Assembly (NCBI GenBank): GCA_964604955.1
Contig: CAZSBE010000021.1
Location: forward strand, 1-35,860
DNA length: 35,860 bases
Direction of reading: 5' to 3'
Source of the DNA: JALGWA01 sp964604955
GTDB lineage: Bacteria > Arandabacterota > Arandabacteria > Arandabacterales > JALGWA01
The translations under genes were made by a program, and so were the position numbers. The notes beneath the pieces are model-generated. The model made no database searches. It was not told the DNA's origin and saw only the letters and a program-made list of their open reading frames with translations. This document shows positions 15,189-23,681 of the stretch, one piece after another. The stretch's first letter is position 1; each line of letters begins with the position of its first letter.

Positions 15189-16874
15189 CTAATCCCTTCC
15201 CATGCCCTTTGACATCACTTCAATCGATAGCAAATAAGGCGGCAGATAGCCACAAGAAAGCAATGTATCATGAAATTCCTTGAGGTCAAAGGAGTTCCTC
15301 TTGGCTCTCTCATATCTTTCCTTAAGCCTCATGATCTCCCTTCTGCCGATAAGATAACCAATCCCGCTTCCGGGCGCTACCGCATATCGCCGGGCGTCCT
15401 CGAGCGCGAGGTCGCGCGACCTGCCCGTCTCGGCGGCGATGAAATCCGCGGCCTCATCGAGCGTCATCTCGCCCGTATGGATCTTGATCTCGGCTATTGC
15501 GGAAGCGGCGTAATAGGCGAGGTCGGCCCACCTGGCCCTCTGCTCGTCGCCGTCCACCGGTGTTGGTTTTGCTACGGCTCCGCTGAAGTAAAGGTCCCAA
15601 CCGTGCCTGCCCATATCGCATCGGATACAGCGGCGGATGGTCGACGGGTTCTCGGCGAGCCGCACCTCGGCGGGATGAGAGGCGGGATAGTACGAACGGA
15701 GCGGCTCCGCCCACCGGGGAGTTATCATCTCGCGCTCCGACCCGCCCGCGGCCGCGGAGAATGAAAGCCAGACCGTTCCGACCGGGACGTCGCCCGCCGG
15801 ATTCGGCCCCCTGTATAGGGCGCCCTCGAAAACCGGCATGAGGGCCGGGCAGGCCCTCACCTCTATGAGAACATCCGCCGGTCTGAGCTTCAAGAGATCG
15901 AGTATCTCAATCAGTTTGAGAGCCGACGTCATGGCGGCTTCATACCCGGCCAGGGGCTCCTTCCGGGCAGCGGGACCGCGGTCCGGTAAAACCTCCGGGA
16001 AGACCGGAGAGCGGCGCTCCTCACCGGGCATCGCGGGCAGCCTGGATTTCGCCTGGTCCAGTGTCCGCCGGGCCTCGGCCACCAGATTGTCCAGCGGCTC
16101 TTCCAGCATGTAGGCCGTCTTCAGGTACCAGCTGTATTCCTCGGCGCCCAGGGCGGAGTCCGGTGAAGCACGCGCGGCCAGCGAGTCAATGTAAGCCGCG
16201 AGACCTTCGAGTGAACGCCGGGCGGCGTCAACTATCTCCGCCGTCACGATACTCATGTCGATGGCGGGGTCTGCACCGAGAGATTCCATATCCAGAAAAG
16301 GGAGGAAGGCCCGGAGGTCTGCGGTCCCGACATCGCAGTGAAGCCTGACCGGGTCGGTTATGTTCACCCGCGCATCGGCTGCAACTTCGGGAATGGCCCT
16401 GAGGCGCGAGGCGAGATGCTCCGATAGCGAGTCCCGCTCGCCCTTGAGCATGAGGCTCACGACGCCTTCGATTATGGCGTCGGTATATGGGAGCGGCGAG
16501 CGGCGCCAGTTGACCTGGCCCGCAAACCAGTATTCGAAGGTCTCGATCTCTGAAAGCAGGAGTTGATGATCCACCCAGCCGGTAATCGACAGGCTGTCGG
16601 CGAAGAAGGAGCCCAGATCGCGCTTGATGCCGAAGACCTTGCGGAGCCGCCTGCTCACCCCCTGCTGGGTGTAGCGGGCGAGGTCGCCGTCATATCCGGG
16701 TATTCCCATGGCCGTGGCCCAGTGCGGCTGAAGGGCGGCCTTCATCTCGATGTAATCGCGCCCCAGCGAGTCCACCAGAGCCTCGGCCTCGACCTGGGTC
16801 AGCGGCATGGGGTAGAACTCGGGCCTGCCGCCCGGCGCGGCCGCGAGCATTAAGAGGGCAAGTAAGAGATGCAC
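15189..16874 (-). CDS. DUF885-family secreted protein, metallopeptidase-like fold with altered motif
   Basis: 561 residues with a short N-terminal hydrophobic segment (LLLALLMLAAAPGG). The C-terminal half matches DUF885: AVAPGSGIGYLIGRREIMRL then FDLKEFHDTLLSCGYLPPYLL. Members usually contain HExxPGHH followed by EGWA. In this protein the aligned stretch (about 396-429) reads YPASHPAEVRLAENPS and then RHGWDLYF, so the first His-Glu pair and the Glu of EGWA appear to be missing. It may be a non-catalytic or altered member. Start: GTG at 16874, with GAGGAG 9 bases upstream and a promoter just before it. The PorV-like gene follows 44 bases downstream. Function unknown. Confidence 0.75.
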   Translation of the reverse strand: MHLLLALLMLAAAPGGRPEFYPMPLTQVEAEALVDSLGRDYIEMKAALQPHWATAMGIPGYDGDLARYTQQGVSRRLRKVFGIKRDLGSFFADSLSITGWVDHQLLLSEIETFEYWFAGQVNWRRSPLPYTDAIIEGVVSLMLKGERDSLSEHLASRLRAIPEVAADARVNITDPVRLHCDVGTADLRAFLPFLDMESLGADPAIDMSIVTAEIVDAARRSLEGLAAYIDSLAARASPDSALGAEEYSWYLKTAYMLEEPLDNLVAEARRTLDQAKSRLPAMPGEERRSPVFPEVLPDRGPAARKEPLAGYEAAMTSALKLIEILDLLKLRPADVLIEVRACPALMPVFEGALYRGPNPAGDVPVGTVWLSFSAAAGGSEREMITPRWAEPLRSYYPASHPAEVRLAENPSTIRRCIRCDMGRHGWDLYFSGAVAKPTPVDGDEQRARWADLAYYAASAIAEIKIHTGEMTLDEAADFIAAETGRSRDLALEDARRYAVAPGSGIGYLIGRREIMRLKERYERAKRNSFDLKEFHDTLLSCGYLPPYLLSIEVMSKGMGRD

Positions 16875-16907
16875 CTTATCGGCTCCTCGGCTTGATGACC
16901 TTCAGGA

Positions 16908-16936
16908 AGCATATGGGCTAAGTGAGGATGTGTCAA
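16908..16936 (-). promoter_or_regulatory. promoter of the DUF885 gene
   Basis: TTGACA (16936-16931), a 17-base spacer and TATGCT (16913-16908) on the minus strand. Transcription should start near 16901, leaving a 27-base leader with the GAGGAG ribosome-binding site. Confidence 0.7.
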
Positions 16937-17041
16937 CGGATAATGAAGCGCCGGCGGAGGTACTGCTCCCAGCGCGGACGCTATCTCGGGCAGGTGGCGA
17001 ATTTCGGGCGCGTGTGGCGGCGGCTCGAAGAGTCGCGTTCC

Positions 17042-17073
17042 GAGTGTCTTAGGGAAAAGGGGACACTCTCCCT
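17042..17073. repeat. small hairpin in the 16875-17229 intergenic stretch, REP-like
   Basis: GAGTGTC (17042-17048) pairs with GACACTC (17062-17068) around a 13-base loop, and AGGGA (17051-17055) pairs alternatively with TCCCT (17069-17073). GGGACACTCTCCC-type hairpins occur in dispersed repeats of other genomes, from general knowledge, but only one copy is visible here. The rest of the 355-base gap holds two promoters and no convincing gene. Confidence 0.3.
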
Positions 17074-17143
17074 GCATAAGAAGCGGGCAAGTCGGTCAGC
17101 CAGGCTTCCCTGCCCCGCACTTCAACCTCTCGCCGGCTGCAAT

Positions 17144-17172
17144 ATATTAGCGTATTCCCGGATATTAGTCAA
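17144..17172 (-). promoter_or_regulatory. strong promoter-like sequence without an obvious gene
   Basis: TTGACT (17172-17167), a 17-base spacer and TAATAT (17149-17144) on the minus strand, between tRNA-Leu and the DUF885 gene. The DUF885 gene has a nearer promoter at 16908-16936, so this one would produce a transcript of about 260 bases before reaching it. Confidence 0.5.
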
Positions 17173-17229
17173 GCAAAATGGATTAAACCTATGGACTTAG
17201 GGCATCTGTCTCAGATGTCACTTGAGGAG

Positions 17230-17318
17230 TGGTGCCGAGGGTCGGAGTCGAACCGACATGGGCCTTGCAGCCCGGGGGATTTTAAGTCCCCTGCGTCTGC
17301 CAATTCCGCCACCCCGGC
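17230..17318 (-). tRNA. tRNA-Leu (anticodon TAA)
   Basis: 89 bases including an encoded CCA. The 7-bp acceptor stem GCCGGGG/CCTCGGC closes with one G-U pair. The anticodon loop CTTAAAA gives TAA, reading UUA/UUG. A long variable arm typical of class II tRNAs and the T-loop GGTTCGACTCC are present. It follows the flippase gene by 22 bases on the same strand and may be cut from the same transcript. Confidence 0.97.
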
Positions 17319-17340
17319 ACCCATTGAGTCCTATTGAATT

Positions 17341-18873
17341 CTACCGGTCCAGCTCTTCATTATCAACCGTTTGTCCGCCTGCCGGCCCCTGGGGCGCCTC
17401 CGGAGGCCCGCCCGGGCCGCCCCGTACCCTCCTTAAGAACCTGAGGACCTCATCTCTAGCCAGCGCCTTCTCCCCGGCCGTGAAGATGAACGGCGTCGCC
17501 AGGGCCAGGGCCGCGACCACAAGCACCACCGGGGCCGACCAGAAGGCCGGCAGAAGCAGCGCGAAGGGCGCGAGGCTCAATATGAGCGTCCTGGCAGAGA
17601 CCCTCATGCCCAGGGCCCGGCAGACGGCCACCACGATGACCCACATCACCAGATAAGAGAGCATGGTCGCGACGGCCGCCCCGACTATGCCATGTCCGGG
17701 TATGAGCGCAAGATTGAGCGCGACATTCACGGGAAGCGCTATCACGAGGCCGATCGTGGCCACATAGGTCTTTTCTATGAGGCTCGGGAAGACGCCGAAG
17801 AGCCAGACCGATATGGTGAGAAGATAGAACACCACGAGATAGGGGAGCACGCGGGCCCCTTCTGCATAGGCGTCGCCCAGGAGGAGCCCGATAATGTAGT
17901 CGCCGAGCAGCACGACGATGAGGCCCAGCACCAGGAGCACAAGGGCCGTGACGCGGATGGCGAGGTCGAGATGCCTGAGCGCCTCCTCGCGCCTGTTCAT
18001 CTCCCAGGTCGCGCTCAGGTGCGGATAGATCACGTTGTTCACGGCGAGGCCGACGGCCGAGATCATCTGCGCGATGGCCACGGTCGCCGAGTAGATGCCC
18101 TGGTCGGATGAAGTCATCAGCCGCTGTATGCTCAGCCTGTCCACATAATGGAAGACCTGCGCCAGTATGGGGGTCAGCATGAACCAGATCGAGAACCTCA
18201 GCATCTGCCGATAGAAGTTCTGCTCGTCGAGCGCCCGGAAGAAGGGCTCTTTCTTGGCGACGAGGGACGCCAGCACGGGGACGAAGAGCACGAGCCCCAG
18301 CACGAACGATACCGAGTACGCGAAGAGGGCCGAGGTCGCCGAGCGGAACAGTAAGACCAGCGCAGTGCCGAGCGCGGCATAGACCGCGACCTGCAGGAAC
18401 TCCAGTACCGAGCTCGCCCGGAAGAGCCTGAGGCCGAGATAAGTGCTCGCCACGTTCCGGAAGACGAGCATGAGCGGAATCGAGAAGGCCGCGAGCGTTA
18501 TGACCTTGGTGTGCGACGGGTCGCCATAGAGCAGGTTCGAAAAGAAGCCCGGCGCCAGGGCTATTGCAGCCGCTGCCGCGATGGCGAGGGCGATGGTGAG
18601 CGTGTAGGTCTTGCGGAGAAAGTGCCTTACCGTGCCCGCCTGCTCGTAGCGCGGTATGAAGCGACCGAACGCCGACGGTATCCCGAGGCTCGCGACGATC
18701 ACCACTATGGGAATCAGGAAGAAGCTCAGCGTGTAGATGCCGTACTGCTCGGTCCCCAGGACGCGCGCGAAGATGATGCCGCGGGCGAATGAGACGATGC
18801 GCTGGATGAGGAGCAGTGAGAGCACCACCCCGACGGAAGTCGTGACCCTGTCCTTGGCAAGCAGGCGAGACAT
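17341..18873 (-). CDS. polysaccharide flippase, Wzx/MATE-like (MOP superfamily)
   Basis: 510 residues, mostly hydrophobic, with about 12-14 predicted membrane segments. The N-terminus has the family hallmark: SFARGIIFARVLGTEQYGIYTLSFFL (key part ARVLGTEQYGIYTLS). It ends in a soluble Pro/Gly-rich tail (PGGPPEAPQGPAGG). Members carry lipid-linked oligosaccharides across the inner membrane, fitting the glycan genes starting at 18989 on the other strand. Start: the ATG at 18873 has no Shine-Dalgarno sequence, but a consensus promoter places the transcript's first base at or next to it, so the message is probably leaderless. The TTG at 18909, another possible start, is part of that -35 box and is rejected. 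Confidence 0.92.
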   Translation of the reverse strand: MSRLLAKDRVTTSVGVVLSLLLIQRIVSFARGIIFARVLGTEQYGIYTLSFFLIPIVVIVASLGIPSAFGRFIPRYEQAGTVRHFLRKTYTLTIALAIAAAAAIALAPGFFSNLLYGDPSHTKVITLAAFSIPLMLVFRNVASTYLGLRLFRASSVLEFLQVAVYAALGTALVLLFRSATSALFAYSVSFVLGLVLFVPVLASLVAKKEPFFRALDEQNFYRQMLRFSIWFMLTPILAQVFHYVDRLSIQRLMTSSDQGIYSATVAIAQMISAVGLAVNNVIYPHLSATWEMNRREEALRHLDLAIRVTALVLLVLGLIVVLLGDYIIGLLLGDAYAEGARVLPYLVVFYLLTISVWLFGVFPSLIEKTYVATIGLVIALPVNVALNLALIPGHGIVGAAVATMLSYLVMWVIVVAVCRALGMRVSARTLILSLAPFALLLPAFWSAPVVLVVAALALATPFIFTAGEKALARDEVLRFLRRVRGGPGGPPEAPQGPAGGQTVDNEELDR

Positions 18874-18880
18874 GGCACTT

Positions 18881-18909
18881 ATTCTATTTTGGAGGCCGGC
18901 TGGTGTCAA
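18881..18909 (-). promoter_or_regulatory. promoter for the flippase, probably leaderless
   Basis: TTGACA (18909-18904), a 17-base spacer and TAGAAT (18886-18881) on the minus strand. Only 7 bases separate the -10 from the ATG at 18873, so transcription would begin at the start codon. Confidence 0.7.
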
Positions 18910-18928
18910 CCACGCTTATCGGTGCGGC

Positions 18929-18958
18929 TTGACGCCGCTAAACCCGCTCTGATAGAAT
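18929..18958 (+). promoter_or_regulatory. promoter of the plus-strand glycan operon
   Basis: TTGACG (18929-18934), an 18-base spacer and TAGAAT (18953-18958). It diverges from the flippase promoter only about 20 bases away. An AAGGGGTGAG ribosome-binding region follows at 18971-18980, before the ATG at 18989. Confidence 0.6.
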
Positions 18959-18988
18959 GCCGGTTATACTAAGGGGTGAGTCAAAGCA

Positions 18989-20344
18989 ATGAACCCGTTG
19001 CTCTTAAGGAAAATCATCTACCCGGCCTACCGGGCCTTCAGGCGCGACGACGTGCTCAGGTACCTCGGCGAGATGCATCGCGTCCAGGTCCTGGAGCCCG
19101 ACCAGATACGCGCCTACCAGTGGACCAAGATAAAGCCGCTCTTGGAGCACGCGGCGGCCAATGTCCCCTATTACAGGCGCGTCTTCGCCGACATCGGGGC
19201 CGAGCCCGGGGATTTCAAGAGCGAAGACGACCTCCGCGCTTTTCCCGTGCTCCGCAAGAGCCACATAAGGGAGAATCTCGAGGACCTCATCGCGGACGGC
19301 TACCCGCGCTCGCACCTCTCGCACGACGAGACGGGGGGCTCGACCGGCCAGAACCTCTTCTTCTATGTGGACCGAGCCTCCTCAGAGGCGAGGCGGGCCA
19401 ACAACGTCCGTATGAACGAGTGGATAGACGTAGAGATAGGCGACCGCTGGGCCTTTCTCTGGGGGGTGCGGTTCCGCGTGGCGGGCGCCGCCAGGTTCAA
19501 GGCGGCGGTCAGGAACTGGCTCACCAATACGGTCGTCTTCTCGGCCTACCGGATGGACGAGGCGAGCGTTCGCTCTTACCTTAAGCGGCTCCGCCGCTTC
19601 AAGCCCGACGTCATGATGGGCTATCCCTCTGCGCTGGCTCACCTTTCGCAGACCATGCGGGAAGCCAGCCTCGGGAGCTTCTCCCCCGGCCTCATCCTGG
19701 TATCGGGCGAGACGCTTTACGACTGGCAGCGCGAGCTAATCGAAGCGACTTTCGGAACGCGCGTCTACAATCATTACGGCTGCTGCGAGTTCGGCGCGCT
19801 TGCCAGGGAGTGCCGCTACAGAAACGGTCTTCATCTGGCCTGCGAGCGCGTGCTTCTGGAGACGGTGCCCGTCGCCCGCACCGGCGATGGCGAGGATGTC
19901 AAAGAGATAATCATGACCGACCTCGACGACTACGGCATGCCTTTCATAAGGTACGCCATCGAAGACCACGGCGACCTCGACTGGGAGCCCTGCGATTGCG
20001 GGCTCAAACTCCCGCGCCTCCGCTCGATGCTCGGAAGGGCCTATGACGTGGTGCGGGCCCCCAACGGGAACTACCTGGGCGGCACATTCTGGGGACATCT
20101 GCTCAAGGAGAACGTGGAGAAGTTCCAGGTGGTACAGGACGAGATAGACCGCGTCAGGATCGCGATTGTGCCGGACGGCGAGTTCGGCGAGAGACAGCGG
20201 AAGCAGGCGATCGAGCGCGTGCGCAAGGCTTGCGGCGACCAGATGAGGGTCGAGTTCGAGATCAAGGACGATATCGAGACCACCCGGAGCGGTAAGCACA
20301 GGTACATCATCTCCAACCTCCCCGGAAGGAGCGGAAGAACATAA
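18989..20344 (+). CDS. PaaK/CapK-like adenylate-forming enzyme of surface-polysaccharide clusters
   Basis: 451 residues of the phenylacetate-CoA ligase (PaaK)-like AMP-binding family. Seen: YQWTKIKPLLEHAAANVPYYRRVF near the N-terminus, the phosphate-binding loop ETGGSTGQN near residue 115, YPSALAHLSQTM, LVSGETLYDWQRELIEATFG, NHYGCCEFG (the adenylate Y-G-xx-E region) and a C-terminal small domain rich in charged residues. Members in polysaccharide loci (CapK type) are thought to activate an acyl or related group; the substrate is unknown. It is the first gene of a coupled operon: the next start overlaps its stop (TAATG). Assignment to the family is firm, the exact reaction is not. Confidence 0.88.
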   Translation: MNPLLLRKIIYPAYRAFRRDDVLRYLGEMHRVQVLEPDQIRAYQWTKIKPLLEHAAANVPYYRRVFADIGAEPGDFKSEDDLRAFPVLRKSHIRENLEDLIADGYPRSHLSHDETGGSTGQNLFFYVDRASSEARRANNVRMNEWIDVEIGDRWAFLWGVRFRVAGAARFKAAVRNWLTNTVVFSAYRMDEASVRSYLKRLRRFKPDVMMGYPSALAHLSQTMREASLGSFSPGLILVSGETLYDWQRELIEATFGTRVYNHYGCCEFGALARECRYRNGLHLACERVLLETVPVARTGDGEDVKEIIMTDLDDYGMPFIRYAIEDHGDLDWEPCDCGLKLPRLRSMLGRAYDVVRAPNGNYLGGTFWGHLLKENVEKFQVVQDEIDRVRIAIVPDGEFGERQRKQAIERVRKACGDQMRVEFEIKDDIETTRSGKHRYIISNLPGRSGRT

Positions 20345-21531
20345 TGAAGGAGCCGGTTGCCGTTCTCATGTACCATTCTGTGGCGCCCAGGATAGAGACC
20401 TGGGACTTCAGCCATCTGTCGCTGCCGCCCGAGGTGTTCGAAGACCAGATGGCGAGGCTCAAGCGCAGGGGCTACAACAGCGTCACGCTCTCGGAGGCCT
20501 ACGCCTATGTTGCGGGCAAGACGCGCCTCCCTCCCAGGTCCGTCGTGATCACTTTCGACGACGGGTATCTCGATAACTGGGTGTACGCCTTCCCGATACT
20601 GAAGAAGTACGGCATGCGCGCCACTGTTTTCGTCTCAACCGACTTCATAGACCGCACCGATCGCATCAGGCCCAATACCGACGACGTCGCAGAGGGCCGC
20701 GCCGCGGAGGGCGACCTGGACTGCCGCGGGTTTCTCTCGGCGGCCGAGATGGAGCGAATGATCAACTCGCAGCTCGTGGAGATACAGGGCCACTGCAAGA
20801 CCCACACCTGGTATTTCGCATCCGGCAGGATAGTCGATTACAACCGGCCCGGCCTCGCCCTGCCATGGCTGGGCTGGAACGCCCGCGTGGACCGCAAACC
20901 CATGTACATGGCCGAAGACCAGTCGGAGTTCGTGCCCTTCGGGAGCCCCGTTTACGAGTACAGGGAGTCGCTCATCGCGCGGCGGTATTTCCCCGACCCG
21001 CGCGTTGAGGCCGAACTCGGCGACCTGGTGCTCGGGCTGGGGGGCCGCGACTTCTTCCAGGACCCGGACTGGCGGAAGATACTGGATGAGCGCGCTCAGG
21101 CGCTCCATGCGCGCGGGCTGGACGACAGGGTCGAGGCGGAGGAGCAGCGGCTGACGCGCCTGCGCGGGGAGATCCCGCTCGCCAGGCAGGAGCTCACCGA
21201 CCTTCTGGGCCACCCGGTGGACTTCCTGTGCTGGCCCAACGGCAAGTACGATGACGTCTGCGTCGACATGGCGCGGGACGCGGGTTTCAAGGCCTGGACC
21301 TTGAGGAGCAGCGACCGGCATCTGCGGCGCAACGTGCCGGGCGAGGACCCCGAGTGGATACGCCGCCTCGACGTGAGCCCCTGGTGGTTTTGCCGCGGCA
21401 GGAGAGTGTGTCATTTTGACGGGGAGTTCCTCGAGCGCGTCATAGCTGATTACAAGGGGTTCGCGTTCTCGGGATTCAGGCTCAAGTGGTACAAGATGGA
21501 GAAGTTCATCGAGAGCTTATTCGGCGGGTAG
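20344..21531 (+). CDS. polysaccharide deacetylase (NodB fold), copy 1
   Basis: 395 residues. NodB motif 1 is VITFDDGYLDNWVYAFPIL, followed by GMRATVFVSTDFID. Motif 2 is GHCKTHTW (His pair for the metal). A long insertion with its own charged helix (about 210-285) separates this from the C-terminal motif region DFLCWPNGKYDDVCVDMARDAGF. The enzymes remove N- or O-acetyl groups from glycans. There is no signal peptide, suggesting cytoplasmic action on a lipid-linked or nascent sugar. The ATG at 20344 shares its A with the stop of the PaaK-like gene, so translation is coupled, and the next deacetylase gene starts 3 bases after this stop. The insertion makes it longer than its neighbour (335 residues). 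Confidence 0.9.
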   Translation: MKEPVAVLMYHSVAPRIETWDFSHLSLPPEVFEDQMARLKRRGYNSVTLSEAYAYVAGKTRLPPRSVVITFDDGYLDNWVYAFPILKKYGMRATVFVSTDFIDRTDRIRPNTDDVAEGRAAEGDLDCRGFLSAAEMERMINSQLVEIQGHCKTHTWYFASGRIVDYNRPGLALPWLGWNARVDRKPMYMAEDQSEFVPFGSPVYEYRESLIARRYFPDPRVEAELGDLVLGLGGRDFFQDPDWRKILDERAQALHARGLDDRVEAEEQRLTRLRGEIPLARQELTDLLGHPVDFLCWPNGKYDDVCVDMARDAGFKAWTLRSSDRHLRRNVPGEDPEWIRRLDVSPWWFCRGRRVCHFDGEFLERVIADYKGFAFSGFRLKWYKMEKFIESLFGG

Positions 21532-21534
21532 GCG

Positions 21535-22542
21535 ATGAAGGGCGCAATCATCAAGACGTTCTCCCGGACGGGGGCCGCCAGGCTCTGGCGGAGGGTAAGC
21601 ACGCGCACTATGCCCGTCCTGTTCTTCCACGGCGTCCTGCCGGAGGACGTGGCGCGGCCGTTCAACTCATCGGGCAAATTCGCGTCGCCCGGGATGCTCA
21701 GCGAGTACTTGAAACGCATCTCGAGGACTTTCAGAATTGTGCCATTCGAGGAACTGGTGGAGCGCGGCATCAAGGGCGGCGGCCTTAAGAACGCGATGGC
21801 CCTCACCTTCGACGACGGTTACGCCAACAACTACACTTATGCGCTGCCGGCGCTCGAGGCCCTGGGCATGCCGTTTACCGTGTTCGTGACCACGGGTTTC
21901 ACAGATACCGATCGCGTGAGCTGGACCGACCGGCTGGAATTCGCGGTTAATACCACAGAGGGCCGGCTCCTCAACGCGCGCCTCATGAACGAGCACTTCA
22001 GCCTCGCCACGCGGGCCGAGCGCGAGGCTGCGATTGGGAGGCTCAAGAGTCTGCTCAAGCGACAGCCGCTCGGCGAGATCGAGAGGAACGTCGGGCGCAT
22101 ATTCTCGGCGCTCGGAGCCGACCCCGGCGATGCGCGCCTGCGGGAGGTCGGGTACATGACGTCCGGGCAGATAAAGGAGATGGCCGGCCGCGGCGTCGCC
22201 TTCGGCGCCCACACGGTCACTCACCCCATCCTATCCAGGGAGGCCCCAGAAAGGGTGAGACGGGAGGTCACCGAGTCCAAAGCGGCGATCGAAGACATCA
22301 CCGGGAGCAAGGTGTTTTCATTCGCCTATCCCAACGGGCGCCCGGAGGATTACAACGAGGCCGTGATAAACGAGGTAAAGCGGGCGGGCATCGCTGCCGC
22401 TGTTACTTCCGTATACGGGCTGGCGAGTCCCGGGGACAGTCCGTACGAGATAAAGCGCATCGTGTTCGACGGCAGATGGCCCTATGAGGTCTTTGAAACG
22501 CGGGTCTCGGGCATCCTGAGCGCGCTGAGGGCGGGATTGTGA
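21535..22542 (+). CDS. polysaccharide deacetylase (NodB fold), copy 2
   Basis: 335 residues. MPVLFFHGVLPED starts the domain. Motif 1 is ALTFDDGYANNYTYALPAL, then GMPFTVFVTTGFTDTDRVSWTDRLEF; motif 2 is FGAHTVTHPILSRE; and FAYPNGRPEDYNE is the late motif. The region between (about 125-205) is helical and resembles that of deacetylases in lipopolysaccharide or capsule loci. It shares arrangement with copy 1 but little direct identity, so they may act on different sugars or steps. The stop overlaps the GTG of the next gene by 4 bases (GTGA). No secretion signal. Confidence 0.92.
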   Translation: MKGAIIKTFSRTGAARLWRRVSTRTMPVLFFHGVLPEDVARPFNSSGKFASPGMLSEYLKRISRTFRIVPFEELVERGIKGGGLKNAMALTFDDGYANNYTYALPALEALGMPFTVFVTTGFTDTDRVSWTDRLEFAVNTTEGRLLNARLMNEHFSLATRAEREAAIGRLKSLLKRQPLGEIERNVGRIFSALGADPGDARLREVGYMTSGQIKEMAGRGVAFGAHTVTHPILSREAPERVRREVTESKAAIEDITGSKVFSFAYPNGRPEDYNEAVINEVKRAGIAAAVTSVYGLASPGDSPYEIKRIVFDGRWPYEVFETRVSGILSALRAGL

Positions 22543-23600
22543 AGAAAGAGATAAAGATAAGGCAGTACTACAAGAGCGATGAGAGCCAGACGCTGGACCT
22601 TATTCTGAGCAAGCTCCCGGCGCGCGAGGCCGGGGCCCAGCTGCCGGCGAGGCAGAAGCGCTGGCACTGGCAGTATCATGACAATCCCAATTACCCGGAA
22701 GGGGAGCCCGTGCTCTGGGTGGCGGTAATGGATGAGGCCGTCGTGGGGATGGTGTGCCCCCTGGCCGTGAAGGTCAGAACGCCCAAGGGCATCATCATGG
22801 GCTCATGGTGCAATGACTGGATTGTAAGCCGCGAGACGAGGGGAACGGGCCTGGGAAGGACGCTGGAGGAGAAGTGGCAGCACACATTCCCGGTGGCGCT
22901 CGGCCGTGGTTGGAGCGACCGCGCCTATGCCGTGTCGGTAACGCTGGGATTTGCGACCGTGACGGGCTTTCACACCGGCTGGTTTGTGCTATCGCGCCTG
23001 GCCTTCGCGCGGCGCCTATACGACCTCAAGCAATACAGGAACCTGGGCAGGCTGCTGAGCCTTCCTCCGCGGCTGGCTCTGGGTGGCAAGAAGGGGCTCA
23101 GCGGCCGGGTATCGGTGGGGGAAGCGCTCCCTGTCCGGAGCGGGGACCTCTGGGCGGAGGTGGCCGGAGCCTATCAGTTCGCAGTGGAAAGGCACCCGGC
23201 CCATCTCAAGTGGAGATATGAGGCCCATCCCGCCTTCAAGTATGAATTCGTAAGCCTCACGGAAGACGGGAGGCTCCGGGGCCTGGCCGTGGTCAGGCTG
23301 ACGGATGACTCGCCGGCTGTAGGGGTTGTCTCCGAGCTCATAGTCGAGCCCGGCAGGCCGGACCTCGTCAAGTCGCTTTTCATAGCCGCCGTGGAGCACC
23401 TCAAGTCGAGAGGAGCCTGTGCGGTGCGGGCCGACATCCCTCCCGCCCTGGCAGGCCCCGTCTTCTCGACGCCCTATGCGTGCCTCCAGTGGGACCTCAA
23501 GATGCTGGTGTCGAGCGACGACCCGGACCTGGTCGGCATGGGCATCAATGAGGCGGCCAACTGGTACCTCACCTGCGGGGACTCGGACGCCGACTTCTGA
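22539..23600 (+). CDS. GNAT-fold acetyltransferase-like protein
   Basis: 353 residues, longer than a single GNAT domain (about 150) and so probably two tandem GNAT-like folds, as in several polysaccharide-locus enzymes. The first domain shows VLWVAVMDEAVVGMVCPL, then NDWIVSRETRGTGLGRTLEEKW, whose RGTGLG is an acetyl-CoA pyrophosphate loop of the RxxGxG/A type. The second shows LRGLAVVRLTDDSPAVGVVSELIVE and a helix near KSLFIAAVEHLKSRG, but no complete loop. It is the last gene of the glycan operon starting at 18989, joined by a GTGA overlap. Sugar N-acylation is a reasonable guess opposite the deacetylases; substrate unknown. Confidence 0.78.
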   Translation: MKKEIKIRQYYKSDESQTLDLILSKLPAREAGAQLPARQKRWHWQYHDNPNYPEGEPVLWVAVMDEAVVGMVCPLAVKVRTPKGIIMGSWCNDWIVSRETRGTGLGRTLEEKWQHTFPVALGRGWSDRAYAVSVTLGFATVTGFHTGWFVLSRLAFARRLYDLKQYRNLGRLLSLPPRLALGGKKGLSGRVSVGEALPVRSGDLWAEVAGAYQFAVERHPAHLKWRYEAHPAFKYEFVSLTEDGRLRGLAVVRLTDDSPAVGVVSELIVEPGRPDLVKSLFIAAVEHLKSRGACAVRADIPPALAGPVFSTPYACLQWDLKMLVSSDDPDLVGMGINEAANWYLTCGDSDADF

Positions 23601-23626
23601 GTTCCGGGCCCCTGGCCCACCGCCGA

Positions 23627-23679
23627 TTGTGCATTTTGAGACCTGACCCCATCTTCTGACCCCATCTTCGCTGACCCCA
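23627..23679. repeat. GGGGTCAGG-family repeat, copy B with three serial TGACCCC units
   Basis: TTGTGCATTTTGAGACCTGA plus CCCC (23627-23650) is followed directly by ATCTTCTGACCCC and ATCTTCGCTGACCCC, so the core end is present three times in a row. One base differs from copies A and C. It occupies the gap between the GNAT gene and the subunit operon. Confidence 0.65.
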
Positions 23680-23681
23680 CT

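Noticed and set aside
16850..17077. 75-residue frame on the minus strand, MQGECPLFPK...
   Set aside because: Overlaps the start of the DUF885 gene in another frame, begins inside a hairpin repeat and resembles no family. Kept only as context for the orphan promoter.
17203..17217. CATCTG-TCT-CAGATG hairpin just past tRNA-Leu as a terminator
   Set aside because: Six base pairs and no T-run on the minus strand; too weak to call.
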